NCBI GenBank assembly: GCA_964242735.1
Contig: CAXTAK010000021.1
Coordinates: forward strand, 1 to 39,594
Origin: CADCUY01 sp964242735
GTDB lineage: Bacteria > Actinomycetota > Actinomycetes > Actinomycetales > Quadrisphaeraceae
Length of the DNA: 39,594 nucleotides
Direction: 5' to 3'
Position 1 is the first letter of the stretch. Each line of letters opens with the position of its first letter. This document shows positions 1-7,347 of the stretch, in pieces. The notes under the pieces are model-generated. The model was not told where the DNA came from, made no database searches, and saw nothing but the letters and a program-made list of their open reading frames with translations. Made by a program: the position numbers and the translations under genes.

Positions 1-106
1 GGCGCGCCAGCTCGGTGGCCACGTCGCACACGTAGCGCTCGGTGCCGGCGAAGTCGGGCGTCGCGACCACGTGGGCGATGCGCAGCGACGGGGCAGTACC
101 GGACAC
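1..106 (-). CDS. Glycosyltransferase (GT4-like), N-terminal fragment
   Basis: Only the first 35 codons are inside the window; the gene runs off the left edge on the minus strand. Reading from the GTG at 106, the protein begins VSGTAPSLRIAHVVATPDFA and continues GTERYVCDVATELARR. A short beta strand followed by a G-T-E-R-Y/V loop and an amphipathic helix is the typical N-terminus of GT-B fold family 4 glycosyltransferases, where this loop contacts the nucleotide-sugar/acceptor cleft. It lies divergent from an SGNH hydrolase and near a Wzz/BY-kinase, which fits a role in surface polysaccharide assembly. A TAGTGT hexamer lies six bases before the GTG, suggesting a leaderless transcript. The family call rests on a short piece and the donor sugar is unknown. 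Confidence 0.6.
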   Translation of the reverse strand, partial: MSGTAPSLRIAHVVATPDFAGTERYVCDVATELAR

Positions 107-112
107 GAGCGG

Positions 113-118
113 ACACTA
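113..118 (-). promoter_or_regulatory. Putative -10 box of the glycosyltransferase gene
   Basis: On the minus strand TAGTGT (TAnnnT) ends six bases before the GTG at 106, the spacing expected when transcription starts at the start codon. No clear -35 hexamer is visible. Confidence 0.3.
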
Positions 119-182
119 GCCGGGCCGCGCCCCGCCGTCCCCGCGAGCGGCCCGCGGCGGCCGCTCAGGCGCCGCTCGTACC

Positions 183-953
183 ATGGCGGCTGTGCGGCAG
201 ACCCGGAGCGTCCGTCACGGCTCGGCGAAGGTGGCGCCGTCCCGGTGGCTCTCAGTGGCCGCCCCCGCCGTGCTGGGGGTGGTCGCCGCGGCGAGCGCGG
301 GCTACGTCGTGCTCCAGGACACGACGCCGCCACCTCCCACTGACTCCCGCCCCGTCGCGGTCTTCCTCGGGGACTCCTTCACGCAGGGCAACGGCGCCTC
401 GACGCCGGCGGCCCGGTGGACCGCGGTCCTCTCCGAGCGGGAGGGCTGGCGCGAGGTGAATCTCGGCCGTGGGGGCACCGGGTACGCGACGAGGGTCGAC
501 GAGGACAGGGATGGTGGTTCCACTGTCGCGCAGGCCAGCTGCGGGCGCGACGTCTGCCTGGCGTACGCCGACATGATCGAGGAGGTCGTCGCCCTCGACC
601 CCGCCGTCGTCGTGGTCTCCGGCGGTCAGGGCGACTGGTACCAGTACGACACCAACACCGCAGCCACGGAAACCGCCATCAACGACTTGTACGCGCGGCT
701 GGCGACGAGGTTGCCAGACGTGGAGGTCGTCGCCGTAGGGCCCGTGCTGCCCCCAGGGGCGGAGCACGCGCGCACCGTGCAGCTCATCGACGCAGCCGTG
801 GAGGCCACTGCTCAGGATCGCGGGGTGCCGTACGTGCCCATGCTGGAGGACAACGTGCTCGCCGGCGCGGGGTTGGTCGGTGCCGGAGGATTCGACGCCA
901 GCGACGCCGGGCACACGGCGATCGCCGAGCGGGTGGTCAGCGCCCCTCTCTGA
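183..953 (+). CDS. Membrane-anchored or secreted SGNH/GDSL hydrolase
   Basis: A 256-aa protein of the SGNH hydrolase superfamily, which removes or transfers acyl groups (often O-acetyl) on sugars and lipids. Block I is GDSFTQG with nucleophile Ser65; block V is DAGH (Asp241, His244), giving the catalytic dyad/triad. Residues about 24-46 form one hydrophobic segment after a basic N-terminus, so the enzyme should be a signal-anchored or exported protein with its active domain outside. It sits divergent from a glycosyltransferase gene and convergent with a Wzz/BY-kinase (3' ends overlap by 17 bases), so deacetylation of a surface polysaccharide is a reasonable inference. The ATG has no good ribosome-binding site; a GTG at 192 is an alternative. 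The substrate cannot be read from sequence. Confidence 0.82.
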   Translation: MAAVRQTRSVRHGSAKVAPSRWLSVAAPAVLGVVAAASAGYVVLQDTTPPPPTDSRPVAVFLGDSFTQGNGASTPAARWTAVLSEREGWREVNLGRGGTGYATRVDEDRDGGSTVAQASCGRDVCLAYADMIEEVVALDPAVVVVSGGQGDWYQYDTNTAATETAINDLYARLATRLPDVEVVAVGPVLPPGAEHARTVQLIDAAVEATAQDRGVPYVPMLEDNVLAGAGLVGAGGFDASDAGHTAIAERVVSAPL

Positions 954-2589
954 CGGAGCCGCGCTCGTCGTCGGCGCCTGGCGTCGCTTCGGACACCTGC
1001 CCGTCGCTGACACCGCGGACACCGCCGGAGCCCCGGACACTGCCGGAGCTCCGATCACTGGCAGGATCCGCGGCGTCGCGGGGACTCGGGGTGTCGTCGA
1101 GGTCTTGGACGTCGTAGGGCTCCGACGCGTCGTACGGCTGCTGCACGTCATCAGCGCCTCCATCCGGGCGGCGCTGAGATGAGGGCCTACGCGCTCGGTC
1201 AGCGTCGGTGTCGGCGTAGGACAGCGCGTACGCGTCCGCCCGCGTCAGCTCCACTCGGTTCAGCACCACACCGACGATGCGCGCGTCGACCGCCTTCAGG
1301 GTGTCGATCGAGCGCGCCACGTGCTGGCGCTTGGTGACGCCGCTGCCCACGACCAGCAGGGTGCCCCCGGTGGAGGCGGCCAGCACGGCCGAGTCGGTGA
1401 CGGGCAGCAGGGGGGCGCTGTCGATCAGGACGATGTCGTAGTCGTCCTCCATCTCGCGCAGGACCTTCCGCATGCCCTCCGAGGCGAGCAGCTCGCTGGG
1501 GTTGGGGGGCACGTCACCGGAGGTGAGCACCGCGAGGCCACCGCGCTCGCCGTAGGGCTGGACCACGTCGGCCAGGGTGGCCCGACCGATGAGCACGGTG
1601 GTCAGGCCGGCGGCTCCCTCCAGGCCGAGGTGGCCCGCGACGCGGGGGCGGCGCAGGTCGGCGTCGACCAGCGCCACCCGCAGGCCGGCGTCGACCAGCG
1701 TCATCGCCAGGTTCGCCGCCACGGTGGTCTTGCCCTCCCCCTCCACCGAGGAGGTGACCGTCACCGAGGTGGCGCTGGAGGCAGCGGTGACGAACTGCAG
1801 GTTCGTGCGCACCTGGCGGAAGCTCTCCGCGTGCACCCCCCGCGGATCCTCCCGGACCACCAGGGACGTCGAGGTGGCGTCGAGGTCCACCGGGATCTGG
1901 CCGAGGAGGGTCAGCCCGGTGCTGGCGACGTCGTCCGCGCCGCGCACCCGGGTGTCGGAGGTCTCGCGCAGGACCGCGAAGCCGACACCGAGGACCAGCC
2001 CGCCCAGCACCCCGAGCGCGAGGTTCAGCGGCACGTTCGGCGAGACCGGCACAGTGGGCAGCTGCGCCTGGTCGACGACGGTGAAGCGGACCGGTGAGAT
2101 CGCCCCTGGGCCCGTCCCCCGCTCGTACTCCTGGGCGACGCCGACGAAGCTGCTGGTGATGGCGCCGGCGAGCTTGGCGGCGTCCTCGGGGGAGGGGTCG
2201 GTGACGCTGATAAACATGCCCACGGTGTTGAAGGGTGCGTCCGCTCCGACCCGGTCCCGCAGGTCACCGGGCGTGGTCGCCACCCCCGCAGCGTCGATGC
2301 CGCGCTGCAGCACGTTGTTGCTGCGCACCAGGTCGCGGTAGGACAGCACGCGTTGCTGGATGAAGTCGTCGCCCTGGAGCTGCTCGCTCGCGTTGGCGCC
2401 GTCCTGGTTGGTCACGAACAGCTGGGTCTGCGCCAGGTACTGCCGCTCGGTGAGGAACGTGACCGCCGACGACAGGATGATCCCGAGGAGGACGATGACC
2501 GTGATCGACGACCAGCGCTTGCGCAGGAAGTTCAGGTACGTGCGCAGTTCCACCCAGTCCCCCTGCCCGCGGTCGCCCGATGATGCCAC
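937..2589 (-). CDS. Polysaccharide co-polymerase / BY-type tyrosine autokinase (Wzz-CpsD fusion)
   Basis: A 550-aa inner-membrane protein that joins a Wzz chain-length domain to a bacterial tyrosine kinase, controlling length and export of exopolysaccharide or capsule. Transmembrane segments lie at about 28-46 and 186-208, flanking the external Wzz region. The cytoplasmic kinase shows Walker A EGEGKTT (283-289), Walker A' LVDADLRRP (307-315) and Walker B IVLIDSAPL (386-394). The last about 100 residues are acidic, low-complexity and probably disordered, with tyrosines at 454, 458, 486 and 492 that could be the autophosphorylation cluster. The fused form is known in both proteobacteria (Wzc) and actinobacteria. 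The GTG start at 2589 has no strong Shine-Dalgarno; 47 bases separate it from the upstream DUF1501 gene, so it may have its own promoter. Confidence 0.9.
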   Translation of the reverse strand: MASSGDRGQGDWVELRTYLNFLRKRWSSITVIVLLGIILSSAVTFLTERQYLAQTQLFVTNQDGANASEQLQGDDFIQQRVLSYRDLVRSNNVLQRGIDAAGVATTPGDLRDRVGADAPFNTVGMFISVTDPSPEDAAKLAGAITSSFVGVAQEYERGTGPGAISPVRFTVVDQAQLPTVPVSPNVPLNLALGVLGGLVLGVGFAVLRETSDTRVRGADDVASTGLTLLGQIPVDLDATSTSLVVREDPRGVHAESFRQVRTNLQFVTAASSATSVTVTSSVEGEGKTTVAANLAMTLVDAGLRVALVDADLRRPRVAGHLGLEGAAGLTTVLIGRATLADVVQPYGERGGLAVLTSGDVPPNPSELLASEGMRKVLREMEDDYDIVLIDSAPLLPVTDSAVLAASTGGTLLVVGSGVTKRQHVARSIDTLKAVDARIVGVVLNRVELTRADAYALSYADTDADRARRPSSQRRPDGGADDVQQPYDASEPYDVQDLDDTPSPRDAADPASDRSSGSVRGSGGVRGVSDGQVSEATPGADDERGSVREGR

Positions 2590-2636
2590 AGCGGGACGGG
2601 TCGGGCGCTTCCACGGCCGGCGTCAGGGGGACGGCG

Positions 2637-3923
2637 TCACGCTGCGCGCACGACCCCCAGGGCCGCGCGCGGGGCGAAGCCGGGGAAGACCTCCGCCAGT
2701 GATCCCGCGCCGCACCGCTTCTGCAGCACCTCGCCGATGACGTCGCGGTAGTCGGTGGTGCCCGCCAGGGCCCCGTCGTCCAGCGCGTCGGCGCCCATCC
2801 CCGGCCAGCGCCCGTGCACCCGCCCGCCCACGACACCGCCGCCCATGAGCAGCGCCAGGTTGCCGTGCCCGTGGTCCAGGCCACCGGAGCCGTTCTCGGC
2901 GGCGCGGCGGCCGAACTCCGACAGCGTCAGCAGTGTCACCCCTCCCATGCGCGGCCCCAGGTCGGTGGCGAAGGCCACCAGGGCGCGGGAGAGCTCGACG
3001 AGCTTGTCGTGCATCCACCCCTGGGCGTGGCCGCCGAGGTTCTCGTGCATGTCCCAGTCGCCGCTGTCGACCGCGGCGACCTGCACCCCGACCCCGCCCT
3101 TGATCAGGTGCGCCAGGTCGCTCATCGAGGCGCCGAGGTCGCCCGCGGGGTAGTCCACCACCGGGGTCTTGGGGCCGAGCCCGCCCATCGCCTCCGCCGC
3201 GGCCAGCGCCGTGGTGCCGGCGGTGGTGATCGACGCCGGACCCTCCCGGTGCAGCTCGGCCAGGGCCCGGGTCCACCTCGCCCGCTCGGCGGCGTCCCGT
3301 GCGCCCTGCAGGCCGAAGCCCGACAGGCTCGTGGTCGCCAGCTCCTCGCTCGGGCCGGCGAGGGACTGCGGGGTGGTGGCGCCCAGCGCCACGGCGGAGA
3401 AGGTGCCCGTCCCGGCGCGGGTGCCCAGGGTGCGGTCCAGCCACCCGGTGCGCAGCGCACCGCCCGGCGCGGCGCGCTCCATCTCCTCCATCGCGGCGAA
3501 GTGCGAGCGGGTCGCGTCGGGCTGGCCGACCCCGTGGACGGCGCCGAGGGTGCCGTCGCGCCACAGCGGCAGCAGCGGCGCCATCGCCGGGTGCATCCCG
3601 AAGGTGGCGTCCAGGGGCAGCAGCACCGACGAGGGCACGCCGATGCTCGGTCGCAGGGCCGCGTAAGCGGGGTCACCGGCCGGCACGATGGCGCTGAGGC
3701 CGTCGAAGCCCCCCCGCAGGGAGAGCACCACGAGCACGTCCCCGGTGTAGCCAGGTGCCGCCAGCGCCACCTGGGTGTGCACCGACTGCGTCGCGGTCAG
3801 CGTCAGCGCGCCCAGCCCGAGGCCCTTCAGCAGGGCGCGGCGGCTGGGGCCGGTGCGAGGGGCATCAGGGCAGCCGTGCCCGCAGACAGCGCTGCCGCGG
3901 CGGGTGGTGAGGACGTCGGGCAC
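2637..3923 (-). CDS. DUF1501 family protein, Tat-exported
   Basis: A 428-aa DUF1501 protein; the family is distantly related to the alkaline-phosphatase/sulfatase fold and has no settled function. The N-terminus carries a twin-arginine signal, SRRALLKG at about residues 27-34, followed by a hydrophobic stretch ending in ALAAP, so the folded protein should be exported. Further family-like segments include VVLSLRGGFDGLS near residue 66, GVGQPDATRSHFAAM near 132 and LTLSEFGRRAAENG followed by DHGHG, with histidines and aspartates that could bind metal. The GTG start is three bases after the stop codon of the DUF1800 gene, so the two are surely cotranscribed. A GGAG lies in the DUF1800 3' end nine bases before the GTG. 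Confidence 0.88.
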   Translation of the reverse strand: MPDVLTTRRGSAVCGHGCPDAPRTGPSRRALLKGLGLGALTLTATQSVHTQVALAAPGYTGDVLVVLSLRGGFDGLSAIVPAGDPAYAALRPSIGVPSSVLLPLDATFGMHPAMAPLLPLWRDGTLGAVHGVGQPDATRSHFAAMEEMERAAPGGALRTGWLDRTLGTRAGTGTFSAVALGATTPQSLAGPSEELATTSLSGFGLQGARDAAERARWTRALAELHREGPASITTAGTTALAAAEAMGGLGPKTPVVDYPAGDLGASMSDLAHLIKGGVGVQVAAVDSGDWDMHENLGGHAQGWMHDKLVELSRALVAFATDLGPRMGGVTLLTLSEFGRRAAENGSGGLDHGHGNLALLMGGGVVGGRVHGRWPGMGADALDDGALAGTTDYRDVIGEVLQKRCGAGSLAEVFPGFAPRAALGVVRAA

Positions 3924-3926
3924 GGG

Positions 3927-5387
3927 TCATCGCTCCATGTGGCCGGGTGAGTTGAGCAGGGTGTGCACCAGCGCCGGTGCCGCGTCGGCCACCCACGCGT
4001 CGGTGGCGCGCACCGGCGCGTCGGCGGTGGTCGCGGCCAGCTCCAGCAGCACCAGCCGCTCGCGCGCGGTGGGCCCGCGGCCGAGGTAGCGGCGCGCGAG
4101 CGCGTCGACGAGGGCGCCGCCGGTGGCGGGCAGGGGGTCGGGGAGCAGCGGCCCGGCGACCGCGTGGTCCATGCCGCGGGGCCGTGATCGAGCGACGACC
4201 GCCGTGGTCGCGTTCCAGCGCCGCATCGTGGTGCCCGCGGAGGTCCACGGGCCCGCGACGTCGGGGTAGCCGTTCGGCGGGGCCCAGGCCAGCGGTGCCT
4301 GGCCCAGCTCACGGCTCATCCGGTAGTAGTCGTCGACGCCCCCGTCGCCGTCCGCCCCCGGCACGGGGCCGACGGCCCGCACCAGCGCGACGAGCCCCTC
4401 GAGGGGGCGGCGCGTCTTGGCGCCGCGCGAGTCCCAGAACTCCTCCGCGGTGAACAGCTGGCGCAGCACCGCGGTGATCGATGAGCCCGTCGCGGTGTAG
4501 GTGGCCGCCAGCGCCGTGACCAGCGCCTGCGGCGGGTCGTCGGCGACGAAGCGCTGGCACAGCTTCAGGGCGATCCGGCGCGCGGTGGCAGGGTGCAGCG
4601 CGAGGTGGCGCACCACGGAGGCCTGCAGCTCCTCACCGCGCGCCGCCGGGTGCGCCGGCGCGGACCACCCGAGGACGTCGGCGGCCCCGGTGTGGTGGCT
4701 GGGCTCGTGGAAGACGTAGCTGCCGGTCCCCCAGTCGGCCGTGGCACCGGTCAGCACCCGGGACAGCGCCCGCACGCCCTCCTCGCCGTACCCGGCGTCC
4801 GCCCCGACGGTGTGCAGCTCCATCAGCTCGCGCGCGTAGTTCTCGTTGGGGGCCTCCCTGTAGGAGGAGGCGTTGTCGAGGTACCGGAGCATCGCCGGAT
4901 GGCGCGCGGAGGCGGCGAGCATGTCGGCGAAGCTGCCCAGCGCGTGGCGGCGGACCACGGTGGTGTCGAAGTCGTGCCGGTTGTCCCACACCTTCTCGGA
5001 CGGGCAGGTGATGTTCAGGTGGTTGGACCAGAAGTCGCTCATGACCTCGAGCAGCTGGCGCCGGCTCCAGGTGCACCGCACCAGGGTGGCGCGGGAGAGC
5101 TGCTCCATGCTCTCCCAGCCGAAGAAGGGCCCGGTGGCGCGGGTCTTCTCGATCGACCAGCCCAGCCGGTCGTAGCGGGCGAGGTGGCGCTCGCACGCGG
5201 CGTCGTCCACGCCGTCGGGGTCGAGCTGCGCGTCCAGCCACGCCTGCGGGTCGCGCGCCACCTCCGCCAGGAGGGCCGGGGTCGCACCCCAGGTGGTGCG
5301 CAGCACGAGGTGGCGGACGGAGGCGTCGTCGAGCGCCGGCAGGAGGGGACCCGCGGCCTGCGGGCGCGCGGGGCCACTGGCAGTCAC
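3927..5387 (-). CDS. DUF1800 family protein
   Basis: A 486-aa DUF1800 protein. The diagnostic segment NENYARELMELHTVGAD is present (about residue 180), together with SDFWSNHLNITCPSEKVWDN near 115 and HPAMLRYLDNASSYREAPNE. DUF1800 genes commonly stand immediately before DUF1501 genes, as here, but no biochemical role is established. I see no signal peptide on this protein, while its partner has a Tat signal, so joint export as a folded pair is possible (inference). The GTG start at 5387 is 69 bases after the metG stop; TACACA lies six bases before it but is a poor -10 match. Function unknown, family call firm. Confidence 0.88.
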   Translation of the reverse strand: MTASGPARPQAAGPLLPALDDASVRHLVLRTTWGATPALLAEVARDPQAWLDAQLDPDGVDDAACERHLARYDRLGWSIEKTRATGPFFGWESMEQLSRATLVRCTWSRRQLLEVMSDFWSNHLNITCPSEKVWDNRHDFDTTVVRRHALGSFADMLAASARHPAMLRYLDNASSYREAPNENYARELMELHTVGADAGYGEEGVRALSRVLTGATADWGTGSYVFHEPSHHTGAADVLGWSAPAHPAARGEELQASVVRHLALHPATARRIALKLCQRFVADDPPQALVTALAATYTATGSSITAVLRQLFTAEEFWDSRGAKTRRPLEGLVALVRAVGPVPGADGDGGVDDYYRMSRELGQAPLAWAPPNGYPDVAGPWTSAGTTMRRWNATTAVVARSRPRGMDHAVAGPLLPDPLPATGGALVDALARRYLGRGPTARERLVLLELAATTADAPVRATDAWVADAAPALVHTLLNSPGHMER

Positions 5388-5456
5388 GTCTCGTGTGTAC
5401 CAGGAGGCGGGGTGGTCCGGCGGTCGAACGACCCCCGCAGCGACGGCACGGGCCCG

Positions 5457-7283
5457 TCAGGGTCCGTCGGCCCGCATCCGCTCGAGCTCCTCCTCGACGA
5501 CCGCGTCGTCCAGCTTGGTGAAGATCGGCGTCGGCGGACCCACGGGGGTGCCCGGCACCACGGGCCGCGACGCCCACGGCGGCGTCGCCGAGTAGTCCCC
5601 GGTGATCACCGGGTAGCGGGAGGTGTCGTCGTCGAGGTCGGTGACCTCGCGGACCTCCGGCATCGGCTGGAACACCCCGACCCCGCCCAGGGCCCGGTGC
5701 ACGGCGGTGGAGCTGTGCGGCAGGAACGGCGACAGCAGGGTGTTGACGTCGGTCACGGCCTGCGCGGCCACGTGCAGCACGGTGGCCATCCGCTCGGGGT
5801 CGGTGGTCTTCAGCGCCCACGGCGCCTGCTCCGAGAGGTACCTGTTCGCCTCGCCCGCCACCCGCATCGCCTCGGTGACCGCGGCCTTCTGACGGTGCGC
5901 GCCCAGCAGCTCCCCCACCACGTCGAAGGCGCCGCGGACCACGCCCAGGAGGGCCTCGTCCTCCGCCGTCAGGGCGCCCGCCGCGGGGATCGACCCGATG
6001 TTCTTGGCGATCATCGACGCCGTCCGGTTCACCAGGTTGCCCCACGTGGAGACCAGCTCGTCGTTGGTGCGCCGGCGGAACTGCTCCCAGGTGAAGTCGG
6101 TGTCCTGGTTCTCCGGGCCGGCGACGGCGATGAAGTACCGCAGCGCGTCCGCCTGGTAGCGGTCGAGGAAGTCCCGCACGAGGATCACCACCCCGCGCGA
6201 GGAGGAGAACTGCGCGCCCTCCATGGTGAGGAACTCGCTCGCCACCACCTCGCTCGGCAGCGCGAGGGAGCCGTACCGCCCCGGCGCGCCGCCGCGGTCA
6301 CCCCGCCCGTCGTAGGCGATCAGCTCCGCCGGCCAGATCTGGGCGTGGAAGGTGATGTTGTCCTTGCCCATGAAGTAGCACGAGCGCGCGGCGTCCTCGG
6401 CGCCGGAGGCGTCCCACCACCGCCGCCACGCGTCGGGGTCGCCGCTGCGCCGCGCCCACTCCACCGAGGCCGACAGGTACCCGACGACCGCGTCGAACCA
6501 CACGTACAGGCGCTTGGTCGGCAGGTCGCGCCAGCCGTCGATCGGCACGGGGATGCCCCAGTCGATGTCGCGGGTCATCGCCCGCGGCCGCAGGTCCTGC
6601 AGCAGGTTCGTCGAGAACTTCAGCACGTTGGGCCGCCACGTGCCGGCGGCCTCGCGCCCGGCGAGCCACTCCCCCAGCGCCCCGGCCAGCGCCGGCAGGT
6701 CGAGGAAGAAGTGCTGGCTCTCCACGAACCGCGGGGTCTCCCCGTCGACCCGGCTGCGGGGGTCGATGAGGTCCTGCGGGTCGAGCTGGTTGCCGCAGTC
6801 GTCGCACTGGTCGCCGCGCGCGCTGCCGTACCCGCAGATCGGGCACGTGCCCTCGATGTAGCGGTCGGGCAGGGTGCGCCCGGTGGACGGCGAGACCGCG
6901 CCCAGCGTCGTCCGCTCGACCATGTACCCGTTGGCGTGCACCGTGGCGAACATCTCCTGCACCACGGCGTGGTGGTTCCGCGTCGTCGTCCGGGTGAACA
7001 GGTCGTAGGACAGGCCCAGCGCCACGAGGTCCTCGACGATGAGGCGGTTGTTGCGGTCGGCGAGCTCCTGGGGGCTCACGCCCTCGGCCTCGGCCTGCAC
7101 GAGGATCGGCGTCCCGTGCTCGTCGGTGCCCGAGACCATCAGCACGTCGTGCCCGGCCATCCGGGCCCACCGGCTGAAGACGTCGGAGGGCACGCCGAAC
7201 CCGGCGACGTGGCCGATGTGGCGCGGGCCGTTGGCGTACGGCCACGCGACAGCGGACAGGACCGCGCGGTGGGGGGAGGCCAT
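5457..7283 (-). CDS. metG: Methionine--tRNA ligase
   Basis: A 608-aa class Ia methionyl-tRNA synthetase that charges tRNA-Met with methionine in the cytoplasm. The HIGH motif is at residues 22-25 (PRHIGHVAG). A zinc knuckle with four cysteines (147, 150, 160, 163) lies in the connective domain, followed by the family segment RLYVWFDAVVGYLSASVEW near 258. The KMSKS loop reads AQFSSSRGV at about 357-365, so the usual first lysine is glutamine here. The anticodon-binding helical domain follows; there is no C-terminal EMAP/Trbp111-like domain. The ATG at 7283 is chosen because the frame upstream is low-complexity and lacks family similarity. TAGGCT lies eight bases before the ATG. The gene is divergent from the metzincin gene with only 64 bases between. 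Confidence 0.96.
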   Translation of the reverse strand: MASPHRAVLSAVAWPYANGPRHIGHVAGFGVPSDVFSRWARMAGHDVLMVSGTDEHGTPILVQAEAEGVSPQELADRNNRLIVEDLVALGLSYDLFTRTTTRNHHAVVQEMFATVHANGYMVERTTLGAVSPSTGRTLPDRYIEGTCPICGYGSARGDQCDDCGNQLDPQDLIDPRSRVDGETPRFVESQHFFLDLPALAGALGEWLAGREAAGTWRPNVLKFSTNLLQDLRPRAMTRDIDWGIPVPIDGWRDLPTKRLYVWFDAVVGYLSASVEWARRSGDPDAWRRWWDASGAEDAARSCYFMGKDNITFHAQIWPAELIAYDGRGDRGGAPGRYGSLALPSEVVASEFLTMEGAQFSSSRGVVILVRDFLDRYQADALRYFIAVAGPENQDTDFTWEQFRRRTNDELVSTWGNLVNRTASMIAKNIGSIPAAGALTAEDEALLGVVRGAFDVVGELLGAHRQKAAVTEAMRVAGEANRYLSEQAPWALKTTDPERMATVLHVAAQAVTDVNTLLSPFLPHSSTAVHRALGGVGVFQPMPEVREVTDLDDDTSRYPVITGDYSATPPWASRPVVPGTPVGPPTPIFTKLDDAVVEEELERMRADGP

Positions 7284-7291
7284 GTCGGGCG

Positions 7292-7297
7292 AGCCTA
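7292..7297 (-). promoter_or_regulatory. Putative -10 box of metG
   Basis: TAGGCT on the minus strand, eight bases before the metG ATG; it implies a leaderless or nearly leaderless mRNA. No convincing -35 element. Confidence 0.35.
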
Positions 7298-7347
7298 GTG
7301 ACGGCGTGGCGCCCCGATCCGCGGGCGGCGCCGGGTGAGCATCAGGC

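Noticed and set aside
71..343. 90-codon open frame at the left edge
   Set aside because: Arg/Gly/Pro-rich out-of-frame shadow overlapping the SGNH gene; no motif or ribosome site.
4593..7298. Open frame of 901 codons on the plus strand opposite DUF1800 and metG
   Set aside because: Shadow frame; composition is Val/Arg/Gly/His-rich and it spans two real genes on the other strand.
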